Below, piece after piece: positions 57,563-64,000 of a stretch of DNA of 64,000 nt. Each line of letters opens with the position of its first letter. Position 1 is the stretch's first letter. The stretch covers positions 1,798,001-1,862,000 of the forward strand of contig NZ_CP157390.1 in the NCBI RefSeq assembly GCF_040050925.1, written 5' to 3'. The position numbers and the translations under genes were made by a program. A model generated the notes under the pieces. It saw nothing but the letters and a program-made list of their open reading frames with translations, ran no database searches and had not been told where the DNA came from. This DNA is from Leifsonia sp. NPDC080035 (GTDB taxonomy: Bacteria > Actinomycetota > Actinomycetes > Actinomycetales > Microbacteriaceae).

Positions 57563-57775
57563 ATGGGTCCCGTGGAGACGACGAACGGAAACCTGCCCCG
57601 CTACCGCGTGCTGACCGGTGTTGACGACTCGGCGTTCTGCGAGCGCGTCAGCGAGGCTCTGGAGCTCGGGTACGAGCTGCACGGCGGCCCGGCGCTGACC
57701 TGGAACGGGACGACCGGCTACGTCGCGCAGGCCGTGATCTGGCGCAAGGACGGCCTGACGCCGCCGAAGGGCTGA
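57563..57775 (+). CDS. Small DUF1737-domain protein
   Basis: A 70-residue protein: PRYRVLTGVDDSAFCERVSE, ALELGYELHGGPALTWNGTT, GYVAQAVIWRK match DUF1737. The ATG at 57563 starts 11 residues before the motif; GTG at 57572 and an upstream ATG at 57509 are alternatives. Function unknown. Confidence 0.7.
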   Translation: MGPVETTNGNLPRYRVLTGVDDSAFCERVSEALELGYELHGGPALTWNGTTGYVAQAVIWRKDGLTPPKG

Positions 57776-57789
57776 GCCGGGGAGCCCGC

Positions 57790-58200
57790 TCACCCGCTCA
57801 GCGCATCCACCGGCTCCACCGGCACGATCCCGCGCGCCTGTGCGGTCAGCTCCGGGTCGACGGTGACCAGTGCGTCCGCCTGGAGCTTCGCGACGGCGAG
57901 GTATTCGGCGGCCGAGAGCGTGGGCCAGCCGTTGTCGCGGGCCAGCCGGAACGCCGTCCATCGCGACACCCGGTCGCCGAGCACGCGGATCTTCAGCTCC
58001 GTCATCCGGGTGTGCAGGTCCCGCGCCTCGGTGTCGGTGAGCTCTCCGGCCTGCACTCGCCGCAGCAGAGTCGTCAAGGCATCCGAGCGGATGGAGGCGG
58101 GCGCAACGAGCTGCACGTCCTGGCCGATGGGCGCGCCGTCGGCGACGATGCGCAGGAGGGAGGGGGCGTCGATCGCGTAGCGCCTCGTGGGTCCGGCCAT
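57790..58200 (-). CDS. PIN-domain protein (VapC-like ribonuclease), no adjacent antitoxin
   Basis: A 136-residue PIN-like fold: the first Asp is in YAIDAPSLLRIV, a central Asp/Glu region in ELTDTEARDLHTRMTELKIR, and the last Asp in KLQADALVTVDPELTAQA. Many are VapC toxins that cut tRNA or rRNA, but no small antitoxin gene overlaps its start. Upstream at 58221 is the CsoR-family gene on the same strand, 20 bases away, so it may be transcribed with the persulfide genes. Confidence 0.75.
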   Translation of the reverse strand: MAGPTRRYAIDAPSLLRIVADGAPIGQDVQLVAPASIRSDALTTLLRRVQAGELTDTEARDLHTRMTELKIRVLGDRVSRWTAFRLARDNGWPTLSAAEYLAVAKLQADALVTVDPELTAQARGIVPVEPVDALSG

Positions 58201-58220
58201 GCGCCGACCGTATACCCGCG

Positions 58221-58487
58221 TCAGGCGAGCGTCAGGAACAGCTTCTCGAGCTCCTCGACCGTGATCGGGTCGGTGGTGTCCTCGGTGTCGCTCAGGCACT
58301 TCTGCATGGCGGTCGAGATGATCTGGAAGCCGGCCTTGTCCAGGGCGCTGGAGACGGCGGCGAGCTGGATGACGACGTCGCGGCACTTCGCGCCGCTCTC
58401 GACGGCGGCGATCACGCCGTTCAGCTGGCCCTGAGCGCGGCGCAGCCGGTTCAGGATGGGCTTGATGTCGTCGGGTGCGGCGGTCAT
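58221..58487 (-). CDS. CsoR/FrmR-family repressor with CstR-like cysteine pair
   Basis: An 88-residue all-helical repressor (DUF156): PILNRLRRAQGQLNGVIAAV, then C35 in AKCRDVVIQLAAVSSALDKA, then C64 in MQKC. In copper-type CsoR a His lies four residues before the second Cys; here it is Ala60, so only the Cys pair remains, as in CstR, which senses persulfide. The divergent CoA-disulfide reductase-rhodanese gene supports this. Its start overlaps the stop of the small Cys-rich gene (58484). Box dyads lie in the intervening promoter. Confidence 0.87.
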   Translation of the reverse strand: MTAAPDDIKPILNRLRRAQGQLNGVIAAVESGAKCRDVVIQLAAVSSALDKAGFQIISTAMQKCLSDTEDTTDPITVEELEKLFLTLA

Positions 58488-58672
58488 CGTGCGTTCCGTC
58501 CGAACACGCGGCCGAAGAAGCCGCCACCGGAGGTGGTCGCCCGCTCAGCGTCGGTGTGGTCGCCGTTGCACCACTGCGCTGCTGGCACTCGCTTGCGCAC
58601 GTCGTCGACGTGCTGGCCGCAGCCGCTCCAGGTCGTCTTTCCGCAGACCGTGCAGGTGGCGGGATAGCACAT
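58484..58672 (-). CDS. Small Cys-rich zinc-ribbon-like protein
   Basis: A 62-residue protein with Cys residues at MCYPATCTVCGKTTWSGCG, HVDD, and AAQWCNGDH, a pattern that could bind zinc. Its stop overlaps the start of the CsoR-type repressor (ATGA), so the two are translationally coupled and it is the first gene after the divergent promoter. The gene is easily missed. ATG at 58672 is chosen to begin at the MCYPATC motif; the open frame upstream lies in the promoter. Confidence 0.7.
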   Translation of the reverse strand: MCYPATCTVCGKTTWSGCGQHVDDVRKRVPAAQWCNGDHTDAERATTSGGGFFGRVFGRNAR

Positions 58673-58705
58673 GGGTGTCGTCCTCTCGGGTTCTGGGTGG
58701 TTCTC

Positions 58706-58745
58706 GTATACCCCCCTCCGTATAGTACGATACCCAGGAGGGTAT
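58706..58745. promoter_or_regulatory. Two CsoR/CstR-type operator boxes before the rhodanese gene
   Basis: ATACCC-AGGA-GGGTAT (58730-58745) is a perfect 6+4+6 dyad and ATACCCCCCTCCGTAT (58707-58722) a near one. They flank TATAGT (58721-58726), a possible -10 element. They lie 28 bases and more before the reductase start and 34 bases before the Cys-rich gene start, as expected for divergent control by the adjacent repressor. Confidence 0.68.
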
Positions 58746-58772
58746 GCCAAAACGCCCTCGGAAGGACGCGGA

Positions 58773-60422
58773 ATGAGGACCATCATCGTCGGCGGTGTCG
58801 CCGGAGGCATGTCGGCGGCGACCAGGCTGCGCCGGCTCGACGAGGAACGCGAGATCGTCGTGTTCGAGCGCGGACCGTACGTCTCCTACGCCAACTGCGG
58901 GCTCCCGTACTTCGTCGGCGGTGTGATCCGGGACAGGGATGCGCTGCTGCTGCAGACGCCGCAGTCCCTGGCGGCCCGATTCCGGCTGGATGTGCGCACG
59001 GGTCACGAGGTGCTCGGCATCGACGCCGCCGCGCGCACGGCGACCGTGCTCGACGCGGCGACGGGGGAGACCTCGATCGAGGGCTACGACGAGCTGATCC
59101 TCGCCGTCGGCGCCTCCGCGAGGGAGGCGGCCGGGCACCCCGGCATCCCGACCCACACGCTGCGCACGGTGGAGGACGTCGACGCGATCGGCGCGCTGGT
59201 CGGCGCGGCGGAGGATGCGTCCGCCCTGGTGGTGGGCGGAGGCTTCATCGGCCTGGAGGCGGTGGAGAATCTGGTGCGCCGCGGCGTCCGGGTCACGCTC
59301 GCCCAGCGCGGACCGCACATCCTCACGCCCTTGGACGCGGAGATGGTCGTCCCGCTCGAGGAGGAGCTGCGCAGGCACGGTGTCGACCTGCGCACCTCGG
59401 CATCGATCGCCGCCGTCGAAGACGGCGTCGTCGTGCTCGACGACGGAGGCGCGGTGCGCCCGGACTTCATCGTCGACGCCTCCGGCGTCGTGCCGAGCGT
59501 CGACCTCGCGCGGTCCGCCGGCGTCCGGCTCGGCCCGACGGGCGGGATCGCGGTCGACGCGCGCAACCGCACCAGCGAACCGCACATCTACGCGGTCGGC
59601 GACGGGGTCGAGAAGGTCGACGCGCTCTCCGGCGACGAGGCGCTGGTCACGATGGCCGGGCTCGCCAACCGGCACGGCCGGTCCGTCGCGGACGTGATCG
59701 CGGGGCGCGACGAGCGCAACACCCCCGCTCTGGGAACCGCCATCGTGAGGGTCTTCGACACGGTCGCGGCGAAGGTGGGCTGGAGCGAGCGCCGGCTGGC
59801 GGCCGCCGGACGCGAGCACCGCGTCATCCACACGCACCCGTCATCCCATGCCACCTACTACCCCGGCGCCCGGCCGATGTCGATGAAGCTGCTCGTGGAC
59901 CCGGCGACCGACGCGATCCTCGGCGCCCAGATCGTGGGCGGCGACGGGGTGGACAAGCGGATCGACGTGATCGCGGTGGCGATGGCCGGCGGAATCACCG
60001 CGTCCGGGCTGGCCCGCCTGGAGCTCGCGTACGCTCCGCAGTTCGGCTCGGCCAAGGACGCGGTGAACCAGCTCGGCTACGTCGCGGACAACCTCCGCAC
60101 CGGCACGACCCGCGCCATCCAGTGGCACGAGCTGGACGACGCGCTCGCCGCGGGCGCGACGCTTGTCGATGTCCGCACCCCCGGCGAGTACGCGGCGGGC
60201 GCGATCCCGGGGGCGGTCAACATCGCCGTCGACGAGCTCCGGAGCCGGCTTGCGGAGCTGCCGGCAGGGCCCGTCGTCGTGCACTGCCAGGTCGGGCAGC
60301 GCGGGCACACCGCCGCCCGCATCCTCAGCCAGCACGGCCGGGATGCGGTGAATCTGGACGGCGGATACCGCACCTGGGCCGCGGGCGCGTCAGTGCGCCG
60401 GGAGGCGCTCGTCGGCGCCTGA
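58773..60422 (+). CDS. CoA-disulfide reductase fused to a rhodanese domain
   Basis: A 549-residue flavoprotein. FAD motif IIVGGVAGGMSAATRLRRL, active-site C42 in SYANCGLPYF, NAD(P)H motif ASALVVGGGFIGLEAVENLV, GDGVEKVDALSGDEALVTMA, and a dimerisation domain. A C-terminal rhodanese domain (about 455-549) starts LVDVRTPGEYAAGAIPGAVN and has its sulfur-carrying C505 in VVVHCQVGQRG. Such fusions reduce CoA persulfide or disulfide and handle reactive sulfur. ATG at 58773 follows GAAGGAC. Divergent from CstR-like genes; its end overlaps the convergent ABC ATPase by 33 bases. Confidence 0.9.
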   Translation: MRTIIVGGVAGGMSAATRLRRLDEEREIVVFERGPYVSYANCGLPYFVGGVIRDRDALLLQTPQSLAARFRLDVRTGHEVLGIDAAARTATVLDAATGETSIEGYDELILAVGASAREAAGHPGIPTHTLRTVEDVDAIGALVGAAEDASALVVGGGFIGLEAVENLVRRGVRVTLAQRGPHILTPLDAEMVVPLEEELRRHGVDLRTSASIAAVEDGVVVLDDGGAVRPDFIVDASGVVPSVDLARSAGVRLGPTGGIAVDARNRTSEPHIYAVGDGVEKVDALSGDEALVTMAGLANRHGRSVADVIAGRDERNTPALGTAIVRVFDTVAAKVGWSERRLAAAGREHRVIHTHPSSHATYYPGARPMSMKLLVDPATDAILGAQIVGGDGVDKRIDVIAVAMAGGITASGLARLELAYAPQFGSAKDAVNQLGYVADNLRTGTTRAIQWHELDDALAAGATLVDVRTPGEYAAGAIPGAVNIAVDELRSRLAELPAGPVVVHCQVGQRGHTAARILSQHGRDAVNLDGGYRTWAAGASVRREALVGA

Positions 60423-61100
60423 CGCCGCGAGCCGGCCGTCGGTCATCTCCAGCACGCGGTCGCAGTAGCCGAGCACGTCGCGGTCGTGCGTGACCATGAC
60501 GACCGCGACGCCGGACTCGTGTGCGCGCTCGGCCAGGAGCTGGACGACCTCGTGACTGCGCGCCCGATCCAGGGCGGCGGTCGGCTCGTCGACGAGAAGA
60601 AGCGATGGGCTGTTGACCAGCGCTCGGGCGATGCCGACACGCTGCCGCTCGCCTCCGGAGAGCTGTCCCGGACGGTGGCCGGCGCGGTGGCTCATGCCGA
60701 CGGCGGCCAGCAGCGCGGTGGTGTCGACGTTGCGGTTGCCGGCGAGCCGCGCGGTCAGCCTCAGCTGGTCGGTGGCGCTGAGCGCGGGCAGCAGGTTACC
60801 GGACTGGAAGACGAAGCCGATGGTCGTGAGCCGGAAGCGCGCGGCCTTCGCCTTCGTCAGCGCCGTGATGTCGGTGCCGTGTACGCGCACGGTTCCGCTG
60901 TCCGGTGCGCCGAGCGCCCCGGCGATGGCCAGGAGCGACGACTTGCCGGACCCGGACGGGCCGACGATCGCGACGAACTCGCCCGGCAGGACCGTGAGTG
61001 AGACGTCGTCCAGGGCGGTGACGCTCGCGTCCCCGTCGCCGAGCCGCAGGCGGGCGTCGACGATCTCGAGGGCGGGGATGGTGGCGGTGGCGGTGTTCAT
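60390..61100 (-). CDS. ABC transporter ATPase, MacB/DevA-like
   Basis: A 236-residue ATPase with Walker A GPSGSGKSS, signature LSGGERQRVGIARAL, Walker B LLLVDEPTAAL and switch His in VMVTHDRDV. It is coupled by ATGA to the FtsX-type permease, and the pair resemble MacB/DevA exporters of lipids or lipid-like drugs. The shadow frame extends upstream. It overlaps the rhodanese gene end by 33 bases. Confidence 0.92.
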   Translation of the reverse strand: MNTATATIPALEIVDARLRLGDGDASVTALDDVSLTVLPGEFVAIVGPSGSGKSSLLAIAGALGAPDSGTVRVHGTDITALTKAKAARFRLTTIGFVFQSGNLLPALSATDQLRLTARLAGNRNVDTTALLAAVGMSHRAGHRPGQLSGGERQRVGIARALVNSPSLLLVDEPTAALDRARSHEVVQLLAERAHESGVAVVMVTHDRDVLGYCDRVLEMTDGRLAASGADERLPAH

Positions 61101-62239
61101 CGTTGTCCTCCGAGGGCGGTGATGGGGTCGACGCGGGAGATCCGGAGCACGGCGACCCCGGCCCCGATGATGCCGAGAACGACAGTGAGCAGGGAGGCGA
61201 TGGCGATAGGCCCGACCTCCAGATCGAACGGCATCGCGGACGGCATGAGGGCGCCCATCCCGACACCGGCGGCGACGCCGACCGCCGTGAAGCCGACCAG
61301 CAGGATCGCCCCCTGGGCGAGGCTGTCGCGCAGCAGGTAACCGGTGGAGGCGCCGACCGCGCGCAGCACGGCGATCTCGTGGGAGCGCTGGATGGTCCAC
61401 ACCGTGAAGAACGCCCCGACGACCAGCGCGCAGATCGCGTACAGGAACACCTGGATCATGGTCAGCGTCATCGTCTCCGCCTCGTAGCCGGGGGAGGCGT
61501 TGAATGCGGCGGTGCGCGTCATCGTCATGGTTCCCGCGGTCTTATCGATGTGCGCGAGGTCGGGGGTGACGCCGTCTTTCGCCTTCACCGCCACGACGCT
61601 GGAGTAGTCGTAGTCGACGGCGTCGATCGCGGCCTGCGTCGGGGCGCCGGCCGGCGCGGTGTTCGACGCGATCAGCCGCCAGGTGGCGATCGGCAGGTAG
61701 GCGACGTCGACATGCCCGAAGGTGGCCTGCCCGTCGGTGAAGCCGACGACCGTGAGCAGCACGCCGGAGCGGTCGAGCTTCACGGTGCTGCCGAGCTTCA
61801 GCCCGGCGTCCTTCGCGGTCTCGGAGACGACGATGCCGTCCGGGGCGGAGAGACGCGTCCCGCTGGAGACGGCCGGGGAGAGGAAGCCGCCCGGCTCGAC
61901 GCCGAACAGCGTCAGATCGACCTGCGTGTCGTCGCCGGCGGTGCCGTTGACGATGCTGACGCCCATCGGCTCCGCCTTGGCGATGCCGTCGGCGTTCTTC
62001 CACGCGTTCAGTTGTTCGTTGTCCACGAGGGAGCGGCTGAAGGCGTTGTCGGTGATGGTGCCCTTGTCGAAGGCGAACGTGGTGGCGGGCAGGGATTTCA
62101 ATCCGGACACACCGTCGTTGACGAGGCCGGAGGAGAGACCGGAGAGCAGCACGACGAGCACGGCGATCAGTGCGATCACGAGGCCCATCAGCGTGAAGCG
62201 GCCTCGGGCGAACCGGAGTTCGCGCAGAGCGAGGAACAT
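61097..62239 (-). CDS. ABC transporter permease, FtsX/DevC-like
   Basis: A 380-residue permease. One N-terminal TM (TLMGLVIALIAVLVVLLSGLSS), a large outer domain (about residues 45-255), then three C-terminal TMs with FtsX motif IQRSHEIAVLRAVGASTGYL. ATG at 62239 follows AAGGAC. It lies 89 bases downstream of the TetR gene stop, with TetR-type dyads between. Confidence 0.9.
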   Translation of the reverse strand: MFLALRELRFARGRFTLMGLVIALIAVLVVLLSGLSSGLVNDGVSGLKSLPATTFAFDKGTITDNAFSRSLVDNEQLNAWKNADGIAKAEPMGVSIVNGTAGDDTQVDLTLFGVEPGGFLSPAVSSGTRLSAPDGIVVSETAKDAGLKLGSTVKLDRSGVLLTVVGFTDGQATFGHVDVAYLPIATWRLIASNTAPAGAPTQAAIDAVDYDYSSVVAVKAKDGVTPDLAHIDKTAGTMTMTRTAAFNASPGYEAETMTLTMIQVFLYAICALVVGAFFTVWTIQRSHEIAVLRAVGASTGYLLRDSLAQGAILLVGFTAVGVAAGVGMGALMPSAMPFDLEVGPIAIASLLTVVLGIIGAGVAVLRISRVDPITALGGQR

Positions 62240-62274
62240 GACACGTCCTTGAGGGGGAGAAGGCGAGCAAGTAA

Positions 62275-62310
62275 GCCGACAACCTGTCGGCAAGATACCG
62301 ACAGTGTGTC
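62275..62310. promoter_or_regulatory. TetR-type operator pair before the ABC exporter
   Basis: GCCGACA-ACC-TGTCGGC (62275-62291) is a perfect 7+3+7 dyad, followed by GACA-GTG-TGTC (62300-62310). The centres are 22 bases apart. They lie 36-71 bases before the permease start and downstream of the TetR gene, which probably binds them. Confidence 0.65.
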
Positions 62311-62328
62311 ACTAAAGCGCTCGGTTCC

Positions 62329-62913
62329 TCAAATCGACGAGTCGGCGGGGAGCCCCTTCTCGAGCAGGTCCGTGATCATGGCGCTCGTCGCGTCGGGCGA
62401 TACGCCGTGGGTGACGAGCTGGACGCCCGCGTTCAGCAGCCCCTGCAGCAGCACGGCGTGCGAGTCGGCGTCGCGCACGCCCGCCTCCCGGAGCAGGCCG
62501 GCGATCGGGTCGAGGAGTGCGGTGTGCATCGCCATGATGTCCTCGTGCCTGCTCGGCGAGAGCTCGGCCTGCTGAAGGGTGGCGGCGATCCCGTGCTTGC
62601 CGTCGGCGGTCATCCGCATCGTCGCCTCGATGTAGGCGCGGAGTCGGGCGGTCGCCGGGACTCCGCTCAGGGTCTCGTCGATCTCGGCGCTCCAGCGCTC
62701 GAAGGCGGCGATCGCGACGGCGGTCAGGGCGTCATCGCGCGAGGCGAAGTACTCGTAGAAGCTGGAGCGGGCGAGCCCGGCCCGCTCCGCGACGGAGCGC
62801 GGGGTGACGCCGGCGAGGCCGCCCTCCTCCAGGAGCCGCTCTGTCGCCGTCAGGAGCGCTGCGCGCTGCGCCGCGCGGTGCTCGGCGACGGTCGCGGCGG
62901 AGATCTTCGGCAT
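62329..62913 (-). CDS. TetR-family repressor of the ABC exporter
   Basis: A 194-residue TetR protein. The N-terminal HTH is GGLAGVTPRSVAERAGLARSS with FYEYFASRDDALTAVAIAA; the rest is a ligand-binding helical domain. It precedes the exporter genes on the same strand, and a strong dyad lies between them, so it is the likely drug-sensing repressor. Confidence 0.88.
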   Translation of the reverse strand: MPKISAATVAEHRAAQRAALLTATERLLEEGGLAGVTPRSVAERAGLARSSFYEYFASRDDALTAVAIAAFERWSAEIDETLSGVPATARLRAYIEATMRMTADGKHGIAATLQQAELSPSRHEDIMAMHTALLDPIAGLLREAGVRDADSHAVLLQGLLNAGVQLVTHGVSPDATSAMITDLLEKGLPADSSI

Positions 62914-62973
62914 CCGCTCATTATGCCTGCCGTGGTCGTGCCGGTGCCCCGCCGTCGTCGTGCCGGGCCGCGC

Positions 62974-63570
62974 TCAGGATGCGGCGGGGGTCGATTCGGC
63001 GAGTGCCCCGGGCGACGCCGTCGCCCCGTAGCGGAGCCCGTCGAGGAGCAGCGCGACCATGCGGCCCGCGCGCTCGCTGCTCCGCGCGCCCGGAGGGGGC
63101 GCCGACAGGTTCGCGATGGCGCCGATCAGCTCGATCGCGTCGACGTCCGGCCGGATCTCGCCCGCCGCGGCCGCGTCGTCGAGCAGGCGCTGCAGCGCCG
63201 GTCCCGCGTTGCTCTCGAAGTACTCGCGGAGCCCGCTGTAGGCCGGGTCGCCGGAGTGCAGGGCGGCGCCGAGGCCGTGCTTCGTCGCGACGAACGCGGT
63301 GTAGCGCTGCGCCCAGAGCTCGAGGGCCTCTGCGGGCGCGTGCGTCTCCGCCAGGCGGGATGCCGACGCGGTGACGTCGTCGATCTCGCGGCGGAACACG
63401 GCGGCGATCAGGTCGGAGCGCAGCGGGAAGTGGCGGTAGAGCGTCGCGGTCCCCACGCCCGCACGCGCCGCGATGGCACGAACCGGGGCGTCGACGCCGT
63501 TTGCGGCGAACTCCTCCTTCGCGGCGTTCAGCAGGGCGTCCAGGTTGCGCTGGGCGTCGGCACGCGGCAC
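62974..63570 (-). CDS. TetR-family regulator divergent from the aldo/keto reductase
   Basis: A 198-residue TetR: LLNAAKEEFAANGVDAPVRA, IAARAGVGTATLYRHFPLRS is the HTH, followed by a TetR_C domain of the type with a Pro/Gly loop near the end (ANLSAPPPGARSSERA). It starts 120 bases from the divergent reductase gene, with two dyads in that gap, the usual autoregulated divergent pair. Confidence 0.88.
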   Translation of the reverse strand: MPRADAQRNLDALLNAAKEEFAANGVDAPVRAIAARAGVGTATLYRHFPLRSDLIAAVFRREIDDVTASASRLAETHAPAEALELWAQRYTAFVATKHGLGAALHSGDPAYSGLREYFESNAGPALQRLLDDAAAAGEIRPDVDAIELIGAIANLSAPPPGARSSERAGRMVALLLDGLRYGATASPGALAESTPAAS

Positions 63571-63593
63571 GGATCCTCCCTCGTCATTGCTAA

Positions 63594-63640
63594 ACGGGAC
63601 AATGTCCCGTATATTCGTCGGGTAGCGGGACGTTGTCCCG
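63594..63640. promoter_or_regulatory. Paired TetR operators, divergent promoter
   Basis: ACGGGACA-A-TGTCCCGT (63594-63610) is a perfect 8+1+8 dyad; CGGGAC-GTT-GTCCCG (63626-63640) repeats the GGGAC half-site. Centres are 31 bases apart, about three helical turns. Position between TetR and AKR genes fits cooperative repression of both. Confidence 0.75.
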
Positions 63641-63690
63641 TTTTCATCATCTCACGGTCTCCACGCGGAGGCCAGAAGGGAGCATGAGCA

Positions 63691-64000
63691 ATGCGCTACC
63701 GTCCGCTGGGAGCGACCGGCATCCAGGTGAGCACGTACGCGCTCGGCGCGATGATGCTCGGGTCGCTCGGCAACCCGGATCGCCGCGAGGGCGTCCGCAT
63801 CATCCACCGCGCGCTGGACGCGGGGATCACCTTCATCGACACCGCCGACCGCTACGGCGACTCGGAGGACGTCGTGGGCGAGGCCCTGAAGGGACGCCGC
63901 GACGCCGTGGTGCTCGCGACGAAGTTCTCGGGGCCCGTCGACGACGACATCAACCACCGCGGCGCATCCCGCCACTGGATCATGCAGGCCGTCGAGGGGT
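63691..64000 (+). CDS. Aldo/keto reductase, N-terminal part (cut by window end)
   Basis: The frame starts MRYRPLGATGIQVSTYALGA, MMLGSLGNPDRREGVRIIHR, and has catalytic-site residues ITFIDTADRYGDSE and VLATKFSG before running off the window at residue 103. These are typical of AKR family 11/Tas-like NADPH reductases. AAGGGAG lies about 9 bases upstream. Divergent from TetR with operators between. Confidence 0.88.
   Translation, partial: MRYRPLGATGIQVSTYALGAMMLGSLGNPDRREGVRIIHRALDAGITFIDTADRYGDSEDVVGEALKGRRDAVVLATKFSGPVDDDINHRGASRHWIMQAVEG

Overview
The window reads as chromosome of a high-GC actinobacterium, most likely Microbacteriaceae (Leifsonia-like). The reasons are strong G/C third-position bias, long spurious antisense frames, many four-base start/stop overlaps (ATGA or GTGA), and lipoprotein, DUF2510 and sortase-type tails typical of that group. 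This placement is inferred from gene style only; no rRNA is present.

Layout. 1-4527: end of a small-protein operon, a MalY-type C-S lyase, a YeiH transporter, an F420-reductase-like protein and a DeoR repressor. 4639-12002: a seven-gene sugar operon (GH4 alpha-galactosidase, class II aldolase, SIS isomerase, ABC importer, PfkB kinase) that looks like alpha-galactoside or amino-galactoside use through tagatose phosphates, with dyad operators at both ends. 12132-13977: an isolated MraY-like transferase and a DUF2510 membrane protein.

14067-14155 is tRNA-Ser(GCU). Right after its 3' end lies a decayed island (about 14156-21060) that is visibly AT-richer than its surroundings. It holds a dead tyrosine integrase, an SSB-like scrap, and then three intact, overlapping genes (15108-20358): a cytosine-5 DNA methyltransferase with a long C-terminal extension, a protein with two GHKL-type ATPase modules, and a response regulator with an unrecognised output domain. 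This is the best candidate for an undescribed, possibly anti-phage, system.

21132-28103: a ribokinase / LacI / ABC importer / nucleoside hydrolase / TauE operon for nucleoside or ribose salvage, in which the LacI frame runs without a stop into the binding lipoprotein. 28149-33440: a double AsnC-type regulator divergent from an MFS / M20 amidohydrolase / L-serine dehydratase operon. 33474-42344: LysR and SDR pair with a clear operator, SRPBCC protein, a large cell-wall VWA protein, an XRE regulator, and an MFS / alcohol dehydrogenase / cupin / AhpD-like operon.

42390-46627: Ser/Thr kinase with a Q-rich lipoprotein, then metal-handling genes (DUF305, YHS) divergent from an MFS exporter across CsoR-like boxes. 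46712-57775: accessory metabolism (three RibD/DHFR-like reductases, MFS, MocR regulator, epimerase, cNMP-binding TrxR-like flavoprotein, AraC regulator, GH5 glycosidase, a 5'-truncated nickel/cobalt transporter). 57790-60422: PIN protein, a CstR-like repressor, a small Cys-rich protein and, divergently, a CoA-disulfide reductase/rhodanese, forming a likely persulfide-stress module. 60390-64000: ABC exporter under a TetR regulator, then a second TetR regulator divergent from an aldo/keto reductase cut by the window end. TetR operators are visible in both places.
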